Shown here piece by piece: positions 53,861 through 63,835 of a stretch of DNA of 64,000 nucleotides. The stretch lies in NCBI GenBank assembly GCA_031269545.1, contig JAISYZ010000004.1, positions 1-64,000 of the forward strand, in the 5' to 3' direction. How positions within the stretch are numbered: the stretch's first letter is position 1; each line of letters starts with the position of its first letter. The DNA comes from Prevotellaceae bacterium. Lineage in GTDB: Bacteria; Bacteroidota; Bacteroidia; Bacteroidales; UBA932. The translations under genes and the position numbers were made by a program. The notes under the pieces were generated by a model. The model saw only the letters and a program-made list of their open reading frames with translations, did not search any database and was not told the DNA's origin.

Positions 53861-53973
53861 ATTATACTTCATGCGGTATAATTTTGTGAATTATCAATAT
53901 TCTGGATTAAATCGTATCGGAGTTAATCAATGAATTTTATTTTTTCACGTTTTTACGCCGGGCAAAGTATTAC
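53861..53973 (-). promoter_or_regulatory. Operator-like element upstream of susC (copy 2)
   Basis: ATTATACTTCATGCGGTATAAT ... CACGTTTTTACGCCGGGCAAAGTATTAC. Confidence 0.6.
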
Positions 53974-53982
53974 TGTTAATTG

Positions 53983-55518
53983 TTATTCTATTTCGAGCAT
54001 CACTACCGATTTTGCAGGCAAATTAACAGTCAGTCTGTCGCCTGCCAATTTCGCATCCTTGAAGTCTTTTACGCCTACGGTATCAGGTTTTTCAAAGGAA
54101 TTGCAGTCGTTGATTTTGTCGGAAGTAAGTATCTTTCCCGAAACTTTTTTTACTGTTACTCCTCTCAGTTCGGTTTCGATGCTTTGCGCTTTGTTCAGGT
54201 CGATATTCACTAATGTGATATGAATTTTCCCTGTGGCGTCTTTGGAAGCCGAAACGCTGACGGCGTCTATTTCTTTGCCGTTCAGTTCGTATTTGTCTGA
54301 TGTTAACGACAGGGGCAACAGAGTCGCATCCTGATGCACCTTATACAGGTAATACACCCAGTAAGTCGGCGTCAGCGCCATTTTTTCGTTGTCGGTAAGG
54401 ATAACGGCTTGCAGCACATTAACGGTCTGTGCGATATTCGCCATTTTCACCCGGTCGGCATGTTGATTAAAAATGTTCAGGTTGATGCCTGCTACTATGG
54501 CATCGCGCAGGGTATTTTGCTGAAACAGAAATCCGGGATTTGTGCCGGGTTCTACGTTGTACCATGTACCCCATTCGTCAACTATCAATCCTACACGCTT
54601 CATCGGGTCGTATATATCCATGATGGCAGAATGTCTGCTCACAAAGTTATCCATGACCAGCGTTTTTTCGATAGTAGAAAAATAATCGGCTTCGCTGAAC
54701 TGCGTGGCAGAGCCTTTGTCAGCCCAACTGTTTGGAACGGTATAGTGATGCAACGACAAACCCTGCATTTGGTATCCTGCGTTTTTCATTAATATTTCCG
54801 TCCAGTCGAAGTCGATGCCGCCGGAGCCGCAGGCGATTTTATACAGTTGGTTGTCGCCGTAATTACGGCAATATGTAGCATAGCGGCGATACTGGTCGGC
54901 GTAGAAATCGGCAGTCATGTTGCCGCCGCAGCCCCAGTTTTCGTTGCCTACGCCCCAGAATTTCACTTTCCATGGCTGTTCACGCCCGTTTTGCCTGCGC
55001 AGATTAGCCATCGGACTCTCGCCATCGAAGGTGATGTATTCTACCCATTTCGACATTTCTTCGATACTGCCGCTGCCGAGATTACCTGTAATGTAAGGTT
55101 CGCAACCTAACTGTTCGCATAAATCAAGAAACTCGTGCGTACCGAAACTGTTGTCTTCCGTAACGCCGCCCCAGTGGGTATTTACCATTTTCGGGCGTTT
55201 GTCGCGCTGCCCGATGCCGTCCATCCAATGGTATTCGTCGGCGAAACAGCCGCCGGGCCATCGCAGGTTGGGAATCTGAATATCTTTCAACGCCTGCACA
55301 ACATCGTTGCGGATGCCGCGAGTGTTGGGTATAGGAGAATCTTCGCCTACCCAGTAACCGCCGTAAATGCAATGTCCGAGGTGTTCTGAAAAATGTCCGT
55401 AGATGTGTTTGCTGATAATTTCCTTGCCTGCATCGGCATTGATAACTAATCTGTTTTGTGCGTGCATGTTTAATCCGAATAACATGCAAGCTGTGATAAT
55501 TAAAATTTTTACTTTCAT
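53983..55518 (-). CDS. Alpha-L-arabinofuranosidase, GH51
   Basis: [70 protein letters not shown]. Confidence 0.95.
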   Translation of the reverse strand: MKVKILIITACMLFGLNMHAQNRLVINADAGKEIISKHIYGHFSEHLGHCIYGGYWVGEDSPIPNTRGIRNDVVQALKDIQIPNLRWPGGCFADEYHWMDGIGQRDKRPKMVNTHWGGVTEDNSFGTHEFLDLCEQLGCEPYITGNLGSGSIEEMSKWVEYITFDGESPMANLRRQNGREQPWKVKFWGVGNENWGCGGNMTADFYADQYRRYATYCRNYGDNQLYKIACGSGGIDFDWTEILMKNAGYQMQGLSLHHYTVPNSWADKGSATQFSEADYFSTIEKTLVMDNFVSRHSAIMDIYDPMKRVGLIVDEWGTWYNVEPGTNPGFLFQQNTLRDAIVAGINLNIFNQHADRVKMANIAQTVNVLQAVILTDNEKMALTPTYWVYYLYKVHQDATLLPLSLTSDKYELNGKEIDAVSVSASKDATGKIHITLVNIDLNKAQSIETELRGVTVKKVSGKILTSDKINDCNSFEKPDTVGVKDFKDAKLAGDRLTVNLPAKSVVMLEIE

Positions 55519-55834
55519 AATTTCTTCTTTTAAAAATTGTAAAACATATTTTTTTATTTTATACTGTATATAAGTGAGTTTATTTTATTTAATTCAAATT
55601 TTTTATTTATTAAAATGACTGTTAAATGTTTCAACTAAACGGGATGAAATTCCGATAATCACAATAGCGCGAGGCATAGTCCTGTGTTATTGACAGTCCA
55701 TTTGCTGGAATTATTGGAGTATAACATTGAGTATTCATATTTTAACAATTTGCTTATAAATTCAGTTTTTTCTCTTCGATTTATCCTGTAAGTATCCTGT
55801 ATCAATCCTGTATGCTCTCTATAAGCGACTTTTT

Positions 55835-56398
55835 CTATATGCTCCTTGTTTCGCCCGTGATGTTTCCGGGCAAATCAGATGCCGTAATTACGATTTTATC
55901 TCCATTCAAACTTTCGTTGTTTTGAGTGGCAGCATATATCCAAATATTGCCTGCGTTGCCTGTTGCATAGCCTGCTTCGACCAATGTGCCATCGACATTG
56001 TTGATTTGTACATGTACCGATTTCACTGCAAAATCGTCAGTTACAATTATGCGTATTTCATCTCCAACAGCGCCTGTATATGCCGATAAATCAACAATTT
56101 CAATATTAGGAGCATTGAAAAAATCGGCTACTGCTACGTTGTAGGCTGTTATTCCTTGCTTTTTCTTTGCTGCTGCATCATACAGTTCTTTGGTTTGGCT
56201 GCCTGCGACAGCAGCCCGAGCATAAATTGTTGCTTGCTGAAAACGTTTACGCTGTTGACTTTGTTTCTCCGATGCAGTTTTTGGCTGTTCGGGAATTTTT
56301 GATACTATGGTTTTACCATCTCTTTGACGAAATATCAGTAAATCGCCAATTTTTCCACTTAATCCGTAGGTTACTACATTTCCTTTTTGCTTCGCCAT
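55835..56398 (-). CDS. Uncharacterised protein, DUF6266-like N-terminus with Ig-like C-terminal region
   Basis: MAKQKGNVVTYGLSGKIGDLLIFRQRDGKTIVSKIPEQPK...; beta-rich C-terminus. Confidence 0.6.
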   Translation of the reverse strand: MAKQKGNVVTYGLSGKIGDLLIFRQRDGKTIVSKIPEQPKTASEKQSQQRKRFQQATIYARAAVAGSQTKELYDAAAKKKQGITAYNVAVADFFNAPNIEIVDLSAYTGAVGDEIRIIVTDDFAVKSVHVQINNVDGTLVEAGYATGNAGNIWIYAATQNNESLNGDKIVITASDLPGNITGETRSI

Positions 56399-56637
56399 AA
56401 TTTTAATTTTTGAGGGTTAAAAATGATATGAAATTTATATAGAAACACGAAACTGTCTGCAATAGACAATTTCGTGTGTTTCAATAATTTAAAATGATAG
56501 ATGAAAGATTTTAGGAAATCATAAATAAAAAATTTCGTTAAATATCCGTATTTGGAGTTCGGGGTATAGTGTGTAAATAAAAAAGATTTATATATTATTG
56601 CGCGCGTGCGCGTTATTTTTAAAAGGTAGGTCTGGCA

Positions 56638-56687
<50 letters not shown>

Positions 56688-56834
56688 GCAAAATATCTGA
56701 AACCACCAAAGATTTAGTGTTAAATTTCAAGCATTCAGGGTTAAATTTTATGTGGTTATTAATATTCATACTTTTTTATTTGTGTTGTACTTTTATAGAG
56801 ATTTTGCATTTTACATAAGATATTTTTGATTTGA

Positions 56835-56864
56835 CAAAGGTAAACACAAAATAAGAATCGTCAA
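56835..56864 (-). promoter_or_regulatory. Candidate promoter for the 55835-56398 gene
   Basis: Minus-strand TACCTTTG (56835-56842) with TTG (56862-56864), 19-nt spacing; places the TG tract in the 5' leader. Confidence 0.5.
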
Positions 56865-57239
56865 CATATAAATGTTACATTTATTTTGCAGCTCGTTACA
56901 TCTTCCATATTATGTGTAACCATTTGTTTATTGCAGGTTACACGAGGCTTTGCTTTTTGAGGGCAAGTAACAGAAACACAATTTGTTATTTCAAAAATGA
57001 GCAAATCCATGACAACGTGACAGAAATGTATGTCGAAAGGTATTATTTCAAATCAGGAATATTCTTGAATTTTGCTTAACCTCAACAGATCTAACCATGA
57101 CCGAATTTTTGTTTATTTGTTTGCTAAAAGTTTGTAAAGTTATCAAGTTGAAAGTGATCCATGCGTTTGCTTATTTTCAAATTCTTTTAATTCTTAATTG
57201 TCAAATAAAATTAGCCCTGACGGGACAGCGAGCATCATA

Positions 57240-57272
57240 AAACCTAACAGGTTTCGGAAACCTGTTAGGTTT
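57240..57272. repeat. AAACCT palindrome in element remnant E6
   Basis: AAACCTAACAGGTTT-CGG-AAACCTGTTAGGTTT, perfect 15-bp stem; E6 right end TTTTTAAGGAGAAACTAA at 57310-57327. Confidence 0.93.
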
Positions 57273-57431
57273 AAAATGTCTGGTTATTAATTTTTGTGTC
57301 TGGGAATTGTTTTTAAGGAGAAACTAAATACATGAGTTTTGAATAAGCGAGATAAAAATTGTCGTTCAAAGCATAATATTATTGGTATTTTCTTAATATA
57401 TTTTACCTTTGCGCAATTTTAAAGAGTATAT

Positions 57432-58325
57432 ATGCAAAACGAAAAGGTTTCATACAAAATTTATATTCAGATAATTCTCGCTAATGTCTTTTGGGGATTT
57501 TCGTTTGTATGGACGGATATCATTCTTAAATCGGGCGTTATGCCAATTACGCTTGTTCTGATTAGAATGATTCTCGCAACTGTTTTACTTGGTTTGTGGG
57601 CAAAACATACGGGAAGTATTCAAAAAGTCAAATTCAAACATTTGAAATATTTTTTAGGATTGTCAATGTGCGAACCGTTTTTATATTTTTTGTGCGAAAC
57701 CTACGGGCAAACAATGGTATCGCCGACAGTTACAAGTGTTATTGTAGCAACAATTCCGCTGTTTACAACCGTTTTGGGTTTTATCGTTCTGAAAGAGAAA
57801 ATCGGTTGGGCTACGGTTGTCGGCGTTATGATTTCGATGGCTGGAGTAGTTGCCGTCGTTTTTGTCGGCGAAAACGATTTCAGCGGACAGTTTATCGGCG
57901 CTGTTTTGGTTTTCGGCGCTGTTGTTTCTGCCCTCGGATATGCTGTTTTTGTAAAATATATAATGCATCGATACAATGCAACTACTCTCGTTTTTTATCA
58001 GAATTTCATTGGTTTGATATATTTTATTCCATGTTTTCTCATTGTCGATGCTTCGCATGTAAGCGATATGAGATTTACGTTTGATGTGATTTTTTCTCTC
58101 GTTCAACTTTCTGTTTTTGCATCGGTTATCGCTTTTATTTTTTATTCAAATTCAGTAAAAGTCTTAGGCGTAACAAAATCGGGAGTATTTTGCTATATAA
58201 TTCCCGTACTGACTGCTTTGTTTGCATTTTTCATGGTGGATGAACATCTTGGAATGATGCAGTGGTTTGGAATGCTTGCCGTAATATCAGGCTTGTTTAT
58301 TTCACAATTGACAAAGTCAAAATAA
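57432..58325 (+). CDS. EamA/DMT family transporter
   Basis: Ten-TM pattern with two EamA halves (NVFWGFSFVWTDIIL; GAVVSALGYAVFVKYI). Confidence 0.92.
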   Translation: MQNEKVSYKIYIQIILANVFWGFSFVWTDIILKSGVMPITLVLIRMILATVLLGLWAKHTGSIQKVKFKHLKYFLGLSMCEPFLYFLCETYGQTMVSPTVTSVIVATIPLFTTVLGFIVLKEKIGWATVVGVMISMAGVVAVVFVGENDFSGQFIGAVLVFGAVVSALGYAVFVKYIMHRYNATTLVFYQNFIGLIYFIPCFLIVDASHVSDMRFTFDVIFSLVQLSVFASVIAFIFYSNSVKVLGVTKSGVFCYIIPVLTALFAFFMVDEHLGMMQWFGMLAVISGLFISQLTKSK

Positions 58326-58334
58326 TTTGTTTTG

Positions 58335-58407
58335 AGCGGAAAACGAGGTTCGAACTCGCGACCTGCGGCTTGGGAAGCCGCCGCTCTGCCAACTGAGCTA
58401 TTTCCGC
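58335..58407 (-). tRNA. tRNA-Gly (anticodon CCC)
   Basis: GCGGAAATAGCTCAGTTGGCAGAGCGGCGGCTTCCCAAGCCGCAGGTCGCGAGTTCGAACCTCGTTTTCCGCT folds as a cloverleaf; loop TTCCCAA. Confidence 0.96.
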
Positions 58408-58424
58408 AGATACACTGTTTTTAT

Positions 58425-59123
58425 TTACTTTTGTTGTTTCATTGTTTTAAGTATTGATTCAAAAATAAGCAGTCCGTCTGTGTTGCAGAGATTTTCGTCG
58501 GCGGCGCGTTCGGGATGCGGCATCATTCCGTAAACATTTCGCGCTGCATTACAAATACCTGCAATATTTTCGAGCGAGCCGTTGGGATTAAATTCATCCG
58601 CAACCTTTCCATCTTCGCTGCAATATCTGAAAATGATTTGTCCGTTTTTGTTCAGTTCGGCAAGTGTTTGCGCATCGGCAAAGTAACGTCCTTCGCCGTG
58701 TGCAATTGGGATTTTTAATGCCCGTTGTCTGTCGAGAAAACGTGTTGGATAAGTATTTTCGCCATCGGGAAGAATATATGTATTGCGGCAAATGAATTTT
58801 TGATTATTGTTGTGCAGCAGCGCTCCGGGCAGCAGGTTTGCTTCGCACAGAATTTGAAATCCGTTGCAAACGCCAAACACAAATCCGCCGTTGTCTGCAA
58901 ATTCGGTTACCTTTGTCATAATAGGCGAAAATCTTGCCAGCGCACCCGAACGCAGATAGTCGCCATACGAAAATCCGCCGGGAAGCAATATGCCATCAAC
59001 ATTTTGCAAATCAACATCCTTGTGCCAGAGTTGCACGACTTCCTGACCGAGAATGTCGCGCATTACGTAAATCATATCATGGTCGCAATTTGACCCGGGA
59101 AATATTACTACACCAAATTTCAT
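58425..59123 (-). CDS. purQ: Phosphoribosylformylglycinamidine synthase subunit PurQ
   Basis: VVIFPGSNCDHDMIYV; GVCNGFQILCEANLLPGALL; GMMPHPERAAD; ATG at 59123. Confidence 0.96.
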   Translation of the reverse strand: MKFGVVIFPGSNCDHDMIYVMRDILGQEVVQLWHKDVDLQNVDGILLPGGFSYGDYLRSGALARFSPIMTKVTEFADNGGFVFGVCNGFQILCEANLLPGALLHNNNQKFICRNTYILPDGENTYPTRFLDRQRALKIPIAHGEGRYFADAQTLAELNKNGQIIFRYCSEDGKVADEFNPNGSLENIAGICNAARNVYGMMPHPERAADENLCNTDGLLIFESILKTMKQQK

Positions 59124-59208
59124 ATCCAAATCTTAAAATTTGTACAAAAGTAATTATTTTAATTGATAATTAACAATGAATAATTAACAATTATCACTTT
59201 CTAACTGA

Positions 59209-60525
59209 TTATTTTGCTTTAACAAATATTGAAAGCGCTTTCGCATCTTTTGAGCCGTCGGTAAGCGATTCTGCTGTATCGTTTATCCATATTTTGGCTA
59301 CAGTTTTATTTGTGCTTGCAGTTTCGTCTCCTGCCACATATACCTTTCCTTCTGCCACTGCAACGGAATTAGCATGAGCAAATGCCGAACCGTCGGTAAG
59401 CGCAGTTCCCGTGCCGTTTTTCCATACTTTGGCTGCATCTGCATGCATTCCTTCTTTTTCGTTTCCTGCCACATATACATTATTATCCGATACGTAAACC
59501 GAGCGTATCTGCGCATTTTTATTGGCAGCAAAGTCCTCCGCTACTCCGTTTTTCCACAGTTTGGCAACAAATGCTGTTCCATTTTGTTCATGTCCTGCAA
59601 CATATACATCGCCGTCTGCAATAAAAACCGAAAAAGCATCTGTATCTTTTGAGCTGATGCCAAGCTGATACAGCAAATTATTGTTTTTCCATACTTTGGC
59701 TACATATTTGTTTCCGTTATGTTCGTATCCTGCCACATATACATCGCTGCCTGAAACAAAAATTGATCGAGCTTCGGCAGAATTTGAGCCATTGGTAAGC
59801 GGAGTAGCCATGCCGTTTTTCCATACTTTAGCTATGTTATGGTAACTTGAATTTCCTTCGTATCCAGAAACATGTACATCGTTGCCCGACACGTAAACAG
59901 AAAGCGCTTCTGACGCTTCTGTGCCGTCGAGCTGTAAGGTTTGAGGAGCGCCGTCTTTCCATAATTTAGCTACCCTACGACCTGACTCATTTGTTTCAAA
60001 TCCCGCCACGTATGTTGTGCTGCCTGAAACAAAAATTGATTTTGCTTCGGCATCGTATGTGCCGTTGGTAATATTTAATAATTCTTCGCCGTTTTTCCAA
60101 ATTTTGGCTACGCTTTTTCCGTTTGTGTTTTTTTCATATCCTGCCACATATACATCATATACGTTCACAGGTTCTTTTACTGTTATGGCGCAGGTAATCG
60201 CTTTATTGCCTGCTTTGGCTGTAACGGTCGCCGAACCTGATGCTATAGCAGTTATTAAGGCGGTTTTTAATCCTGTAGAGCCTACGGTAGCAATGCTTTC
60301 GTTGTTGCTTGTCCACGTTACTGTGCTGTCGGTAGCATTTTCGGGAGCTACTGTTGCCGTCAGACTGTATTTTTCTCCGACATTTAATGTGACAGTTGAC
60401 TTGTTAAGCGCAATACTGCTAACATCAACAGTATGAGGTGTTCCGGGAGTAACAGAATCATCTTTGCTGCACGAAGCAAACATTAGCAGCACACAGACTG
60501 CAATCAGTTGAATTTTTTTTGTCAT
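59209..60525 (-). CDS. Lipoprotein with BIG2 domain and seven propeller-like VYVAGxE...VAKxWKNG repeats
   Basis: Lipobox MFASCSK; ALNKSTVTLNVGEKYSLTATVAPENATDSTVTWTSNNESIATV (BIG2); seven repeats. Confidence 0.82.
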   Translation of the reverse strand: MTKKIQLIAVCVLLMFASCSKDDSVTPGTPHTVDVSSIALNKSTVTLNVGEKYSLTATVAPENATDSTVTWTSNNESIATVGSTGLKTALITAIASGSATVTAKAGNKAITCAITVKEPVNVYDVYVAGYEKNTNGKSVAKIWKNGEELLNITNGTYDAEAKSIFVSGSTTYVAGFETNESGRRVAKLWKDGAPQTLQLDGTEASEALSVYVSGNDVHVSGYEGNSSYHNIAKVWKNGMATPLTNGSNSAEARSIFVSGSDVYVAGYEHNGNKYVAKVWKNNNLLYQLGISSKDTDAFSVFIADGDVYVAGHEQNGTAFVAKLWKNGVAEDFAANKNAQIRSVYVSDNNVYVAGNEKEGMHADAAKVWKNGTGTALTDGSAFAHANSVAVAEGKVYVAGDETASTNKTVAKIWINDTAESLTDGSKDAKALSIFVKAK

Positions 60526-61006
60526 AATTTATTGTATTTATAAAAATTTTGCTATTAATTCTTTTATCGGCTTTCTTTTTCGCTAATCATTCGGTATTTA
60601 TCTCTAAATTAATATTTCTACGTTGATACGAGTATAAACCTCGCATCTAACTTTATTGTAGTCAAACACATATACGTGAAAACATTACTACAATAAACCT
60701 GAAATTTATACAAAAGTAAAAAAATATTATTAAATAACAATAAACAGTCGTTCATTAAAAAGCAAAATTTTCAGATACAGAAATAAATCAAGCAGATATT
60801 TTTCAAAATCCTCTGTCGGCGAAGGCTCTGTTCAATGTCATCAGGTTAAGATGAATAAGGCAATGAGGTTAAGGAATATTATTCAATACTTCGTTATAAA
60901 ATAGTTTATTTACTTTTACTGTTGACCTTGATTTTTTTATTTTCATTATCTTTATAATTGTTTGAGTATTAAACTGTAAAGGTACGGAATTTTCAAATAA
61001 AATAAA

Positions 61007-61255
61007 TAGTCGCTCCTTAAAAGTTATTTTGCAGAGATAAATGTTTTGTCTGACAGATTTGAGAATGATGACCGTCTCTGACGAGACATTTTCATTGGCA
61101 ATTATCTTATCTGTTTAATGATTTTATAAGAAGATTTTTAAATATTTGCAGGGTTTTAACCAACACAAGCACAAAACCTTGCAATTTTTTACAAATATTT
61201 TTATTCATAAATTATTAACTATCAATATGTTGTTTTCTTTTTAAAGAGCGATTAA
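61007..61255. mobile_element. MITE-like element (E5)
   Basis: Left TAGTCGCTCCTTAAAAG (61007-61023), right CTTTTTAAAGAGCGATTAA (61237-61255); core shared with E1 and E7. Confidence 0.72.
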
Positions 61256-61388
61256 ATAATGTTATATATTATTAATATTCAGACGACTATAAGGGTTGAA
61301 AGTAATTTTTGTCAGGTATTTATTCATTGTTAATTAATTTACTAATTTTGTAGCGTAGTAAAAAAACAAAATCAAATAAATTTTAAAA

Positions 61389-62576
61389 ATGTCCAAAATA
61401 ATATTAAAACATAATCGAGACGAATCGCTGAAACGTTTTCATCCGTGGATTTTTTCAGGCGCCATTGCACAGTATATTGACAAGCCAAACGAAGGCGATG
61501 TTGTTGATGTTTTCACTTCTGATAACCAATTCATTGCACGCGGACATTATCAGACAGGTTCAATCACCTGCCGAATATTAACTTTTGAAAATGAAGAAAT
61601 CGACAAAAACTTTTGGCGCAAACGAATTTCAAACGCATACAAATTACGCAAAAAATCAGGACTTGCAGAAAACGAAAACACTACCGCATATCGTCTTGTG
61701 CACGGCGAAGGCGACATGCTGCCCGGACTGATTATAGATATTTACGGAAAAACAGCGGTAATACAAGCCCATTCGACCGGAATGTTCTGCGAACGTCAAA
61801 CAATTTGTGAAATATTAATGGAAATATTCGATAATAAACTTGCAGCCATTTACGATAAAAGTTCTGCAACGCTTCCGTTCAATAAAAATCAGGATACGGC
61901 AGATGAATATATCATTGGCAGTAAAAGCGAAAATGGCGAAATAATATTGGAAAACGGGAATAAATTCATTGTCAATCCCGAAAGCGGACAAAAAACAGGA
62001 TTTTTTATTGACCAGCGCGAAAATCGCAAAATTTTAGAACAATATACATGTAACGCAAATGTTCTCAACGCATTTTGTTATACGGGCGGTTTTTCGGTTT
62101 CGGCATTTTGCGGCGGCGCAAATCTTGTTCATTCGGTTGACAGTTCGCAGAAAGCCATCGATTTGACGCAAAAAAATGTAGAACTTAATTTTGGCAAACA
62201 GGTCAATCATCAAACCTTTGTTGATGATACATTTTCGTTTATACGAAATGCAGAAAACAATTTTTACGATGTAATAATTCTTGATCCTCCGGCATTTGCA
62301 AAACACAATTCGGCGGTGAAAAATGCTATTCAGGCATACAAAAGACTTAATGCTGCCGCTATTGCAAAAATAAAACCTTCAGGAATTTTATTTACATTCA
62401 GTTGTTCGCAGGCGGTTGACAGAACTAATTTTCGCAATGCCGTTTTTTCGGCAGCAGCCATAAGCAAGCGGAATGTCCGCATTTTACATCAACTTACACA
62501 GCCTGCCGACCATCCTGTGAATATTTATCATCCCGAAGGCGAATATCTGAAAGGACTTGTACTTTATATAGAATAA
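61389..62576 (+). CDS. rlmI: Class I SAM-dependent rRNA methyltransferase (RlmI-like)
   Basis: RFHPWIFSGAI PUA-like start; GQKTGFFIDQRENR; VLNAFCYTGGFSV; IILDPPAFAKH. Confidence 0.92.
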   Translation: MSKIILKHNRDESLKRFHPWIFSGAIAQYIDKPNEGDVVDVFTSDNQFIARGHYQTGSITCRILTFENEEIDKNFWRKRISNAYKLRKKSGLAENENTTAYRLVHGEGDMLPGLIIDIYGKTAVIQAHSTGMFCERQTICEILMEIFDNKLAAIYDKSSATLPFNKNQDTADEYIIGSKSENGEIILENGNKFIVNPESGQKTGFFIDQRENRKILEQYTCNANVLNAFCYTGGFSVSAFCGGANLVHSVDSSQKAIDLTQKNVELNFGKQVNHQTFVDDTFSFIRNAENNFYDVIILDPPAFAKHNSAVKNAIQAYKRLNAAAIAKIKPSGILFTFSCSQAVDRTNFRNAVFSAAAISKRNVRILHQLTQPADHPVNIYHPEGEYLKGLVLYIE

Positions 62577-62588
62577 AATTATCGGAAA

Positions 62589-63101
62589 ATGAAAAGAATA
62601 TTTGTATTTATAATGACAGTAATAATAGCCTGCAACGTTTTGGCTCAAGATTCGTTCATAATAATTTCAAAACAGGATATGAAATTGCGAAGATACGACT
62701 TTGCAGGAAATGTTGTTGAAGAATATCCTGTTGCCTGCGGGCGCAATTACGGCAATAAAAAGAAAAGAGGCGACAACAAAACTCCCGAAGGCGTTTTCAC
62801 TGTTCAGCAAATTCAAAATGCATCTGCGTGGACACACGATTTTGGCGATGGCAAAGGACAAATAAAAAATGCATACGGACAGTATTTTATTCGCCTGAAA
62901 ACGGGATTTCAGGGAATAGGAATTCACGGAACACATGCGCCAGAATCAATAGGAACGCGAGCAACAGAAGGCTGTATAAGATTGAGAAACGAAGATTTGC
63001 TTAAACTTGTAAAAAACATAAAACTTTCGATGGTTGTAATTATCACAGCCTCATCCGAAGACGTTCTTGCCGATTATAAAACAAAAGGAAACAATCCGTA
63101 A
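62589..63101 (+). CDS. L,D-transpeptidase (YkuD) family protein
   Basis: Signal peptide; GIGIHGTHAPESIGTRATEGCIRLRNEDLLKL catalytic motif. Confidence 0.92.
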   Translation: MKRIFVFIMTVIIACNVLAQDSFIIISKQDMKLRRYDFAGNVVEEYPVACGRNYGNKKKRGDNKTPEGVFTVQQIQNASAWTHDFGDGKGQIKNAYGQYFIRLKTGFQGIGIHGTHAPESIGTRATEGCIRLRNEDLLKLVKNIKLSMVVIITASSEDVLADYKTKGNNP

Positions 63102-63147
63102 GAATTGTATTTTTCTATTTTTTTTGTTCTGCGGGCAAAAGAAACAA

Positions 63148-63540
63148 AAGGCAATTAAACTTCATGCTGACCTGAACATCCAAAATGTTGACGAAAATAT
63201 CCAAAATGAGGAAGTAAACATTCGAGATGAAGAAGTAAACTTTTGAGATGAAGAAGTAAACTTTTGAGATGAAGAAGTAAACTTTTGAGATGAAGAAGTA
63301 AACTTTCGAGATGAAGAAGTAAACTTTCGAGATGAAGAAGTAAACTTTCGAGATGAAGAAGTAAACTTTCGAGATGAAGAAGTAAACTTTTGAGATGAAG
63401 AAGTAAACTTTCGAGATGAAGAAGTAAACTTTCGAGATGAAGAAGTAAACTTTTGAGATGAAGAAGTAAACTTTTGAGATGAAGAAGTAAACTTTTGAGA
63501 TGAAGAAGTAAACTTTCGAGATGAAGAAGTAAGCAATTAT
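63148..63540. repeat. 21-bp AT-rich tandem array, 15 conserved units plus degenerate flanking units
   Basis: Unit GAAGTAAACTTT(T/C)GAGATGAA from 63211 to 63525; degenerate in-phase units at 63148, 63169 and 63190. Confidence 0.97.
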
Positions 63541-63549
63541 CAATAAAAA

Positions 63550-63702
63550 ATGTCCCGTCAGGGACAGAATATTGGTAGAAAAAGAATCGCTCTTGGCATT
63601 TCGCGCGAGTTACCGACTGTTTTTCATGTCATCGGCAATGCTTCGCGCGAAAATCTCGGCGGCTATTATGTTTCTACCAACGTTTTGTCCATAGCGGGAC
63701 AT
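63550..63702. repeat. Long inverted repeat element
   Basis: Arms ATGTCCCGTCAGGGACAGAATATTGGTAGAAA (63550-) and TTTCTACCAACGTTTTGTCCATAGCGGGACAT (63671-). Confidence 0.85.
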
Positions 63703-63744
63703 TTTCATTGACAATTATCTATCTAATGATTTATAAGAAGTTTT

Positions 63745-63777
63745 AAACCTGACAGGTTTCGGAAACCTGTCAGGTTT
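63745..63777. repeat. AAACCT palindrome in element E7
   Basis: AAACCTGACAGGTTT-CGG-AAACCTGTCAGGTTT, perfect 15-bp stem; E7 right end CTTTTAAGGAGAGACTA at 63818-63834. Confidence 0.95.
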
Positions 63778-63835
63778 AAAATGTCTGGTTATTAATTTTT
63801 TGTATTCGTAAATCTCACTTTTAAGGAGAGACTAT

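Noticed and set aside
53866-53895. Intrinsic terminator between the upstream GH51 gene and susC
   Set aside because: The inverted repeat has no following U tract in the transcription direction and its sequence is conserved at another promoter, so an operator role fits better
63115-63543. Minus-strand ORFs (FFISKVY)n and (TSSSQKF)n as real proteins
   Set aside because: The ORFs are a by-product of a 21-bp repeat lacking in-frame stops; the called starts are TTG, and no convincing RBS or start was seen. Kept only as a possibility in the findings
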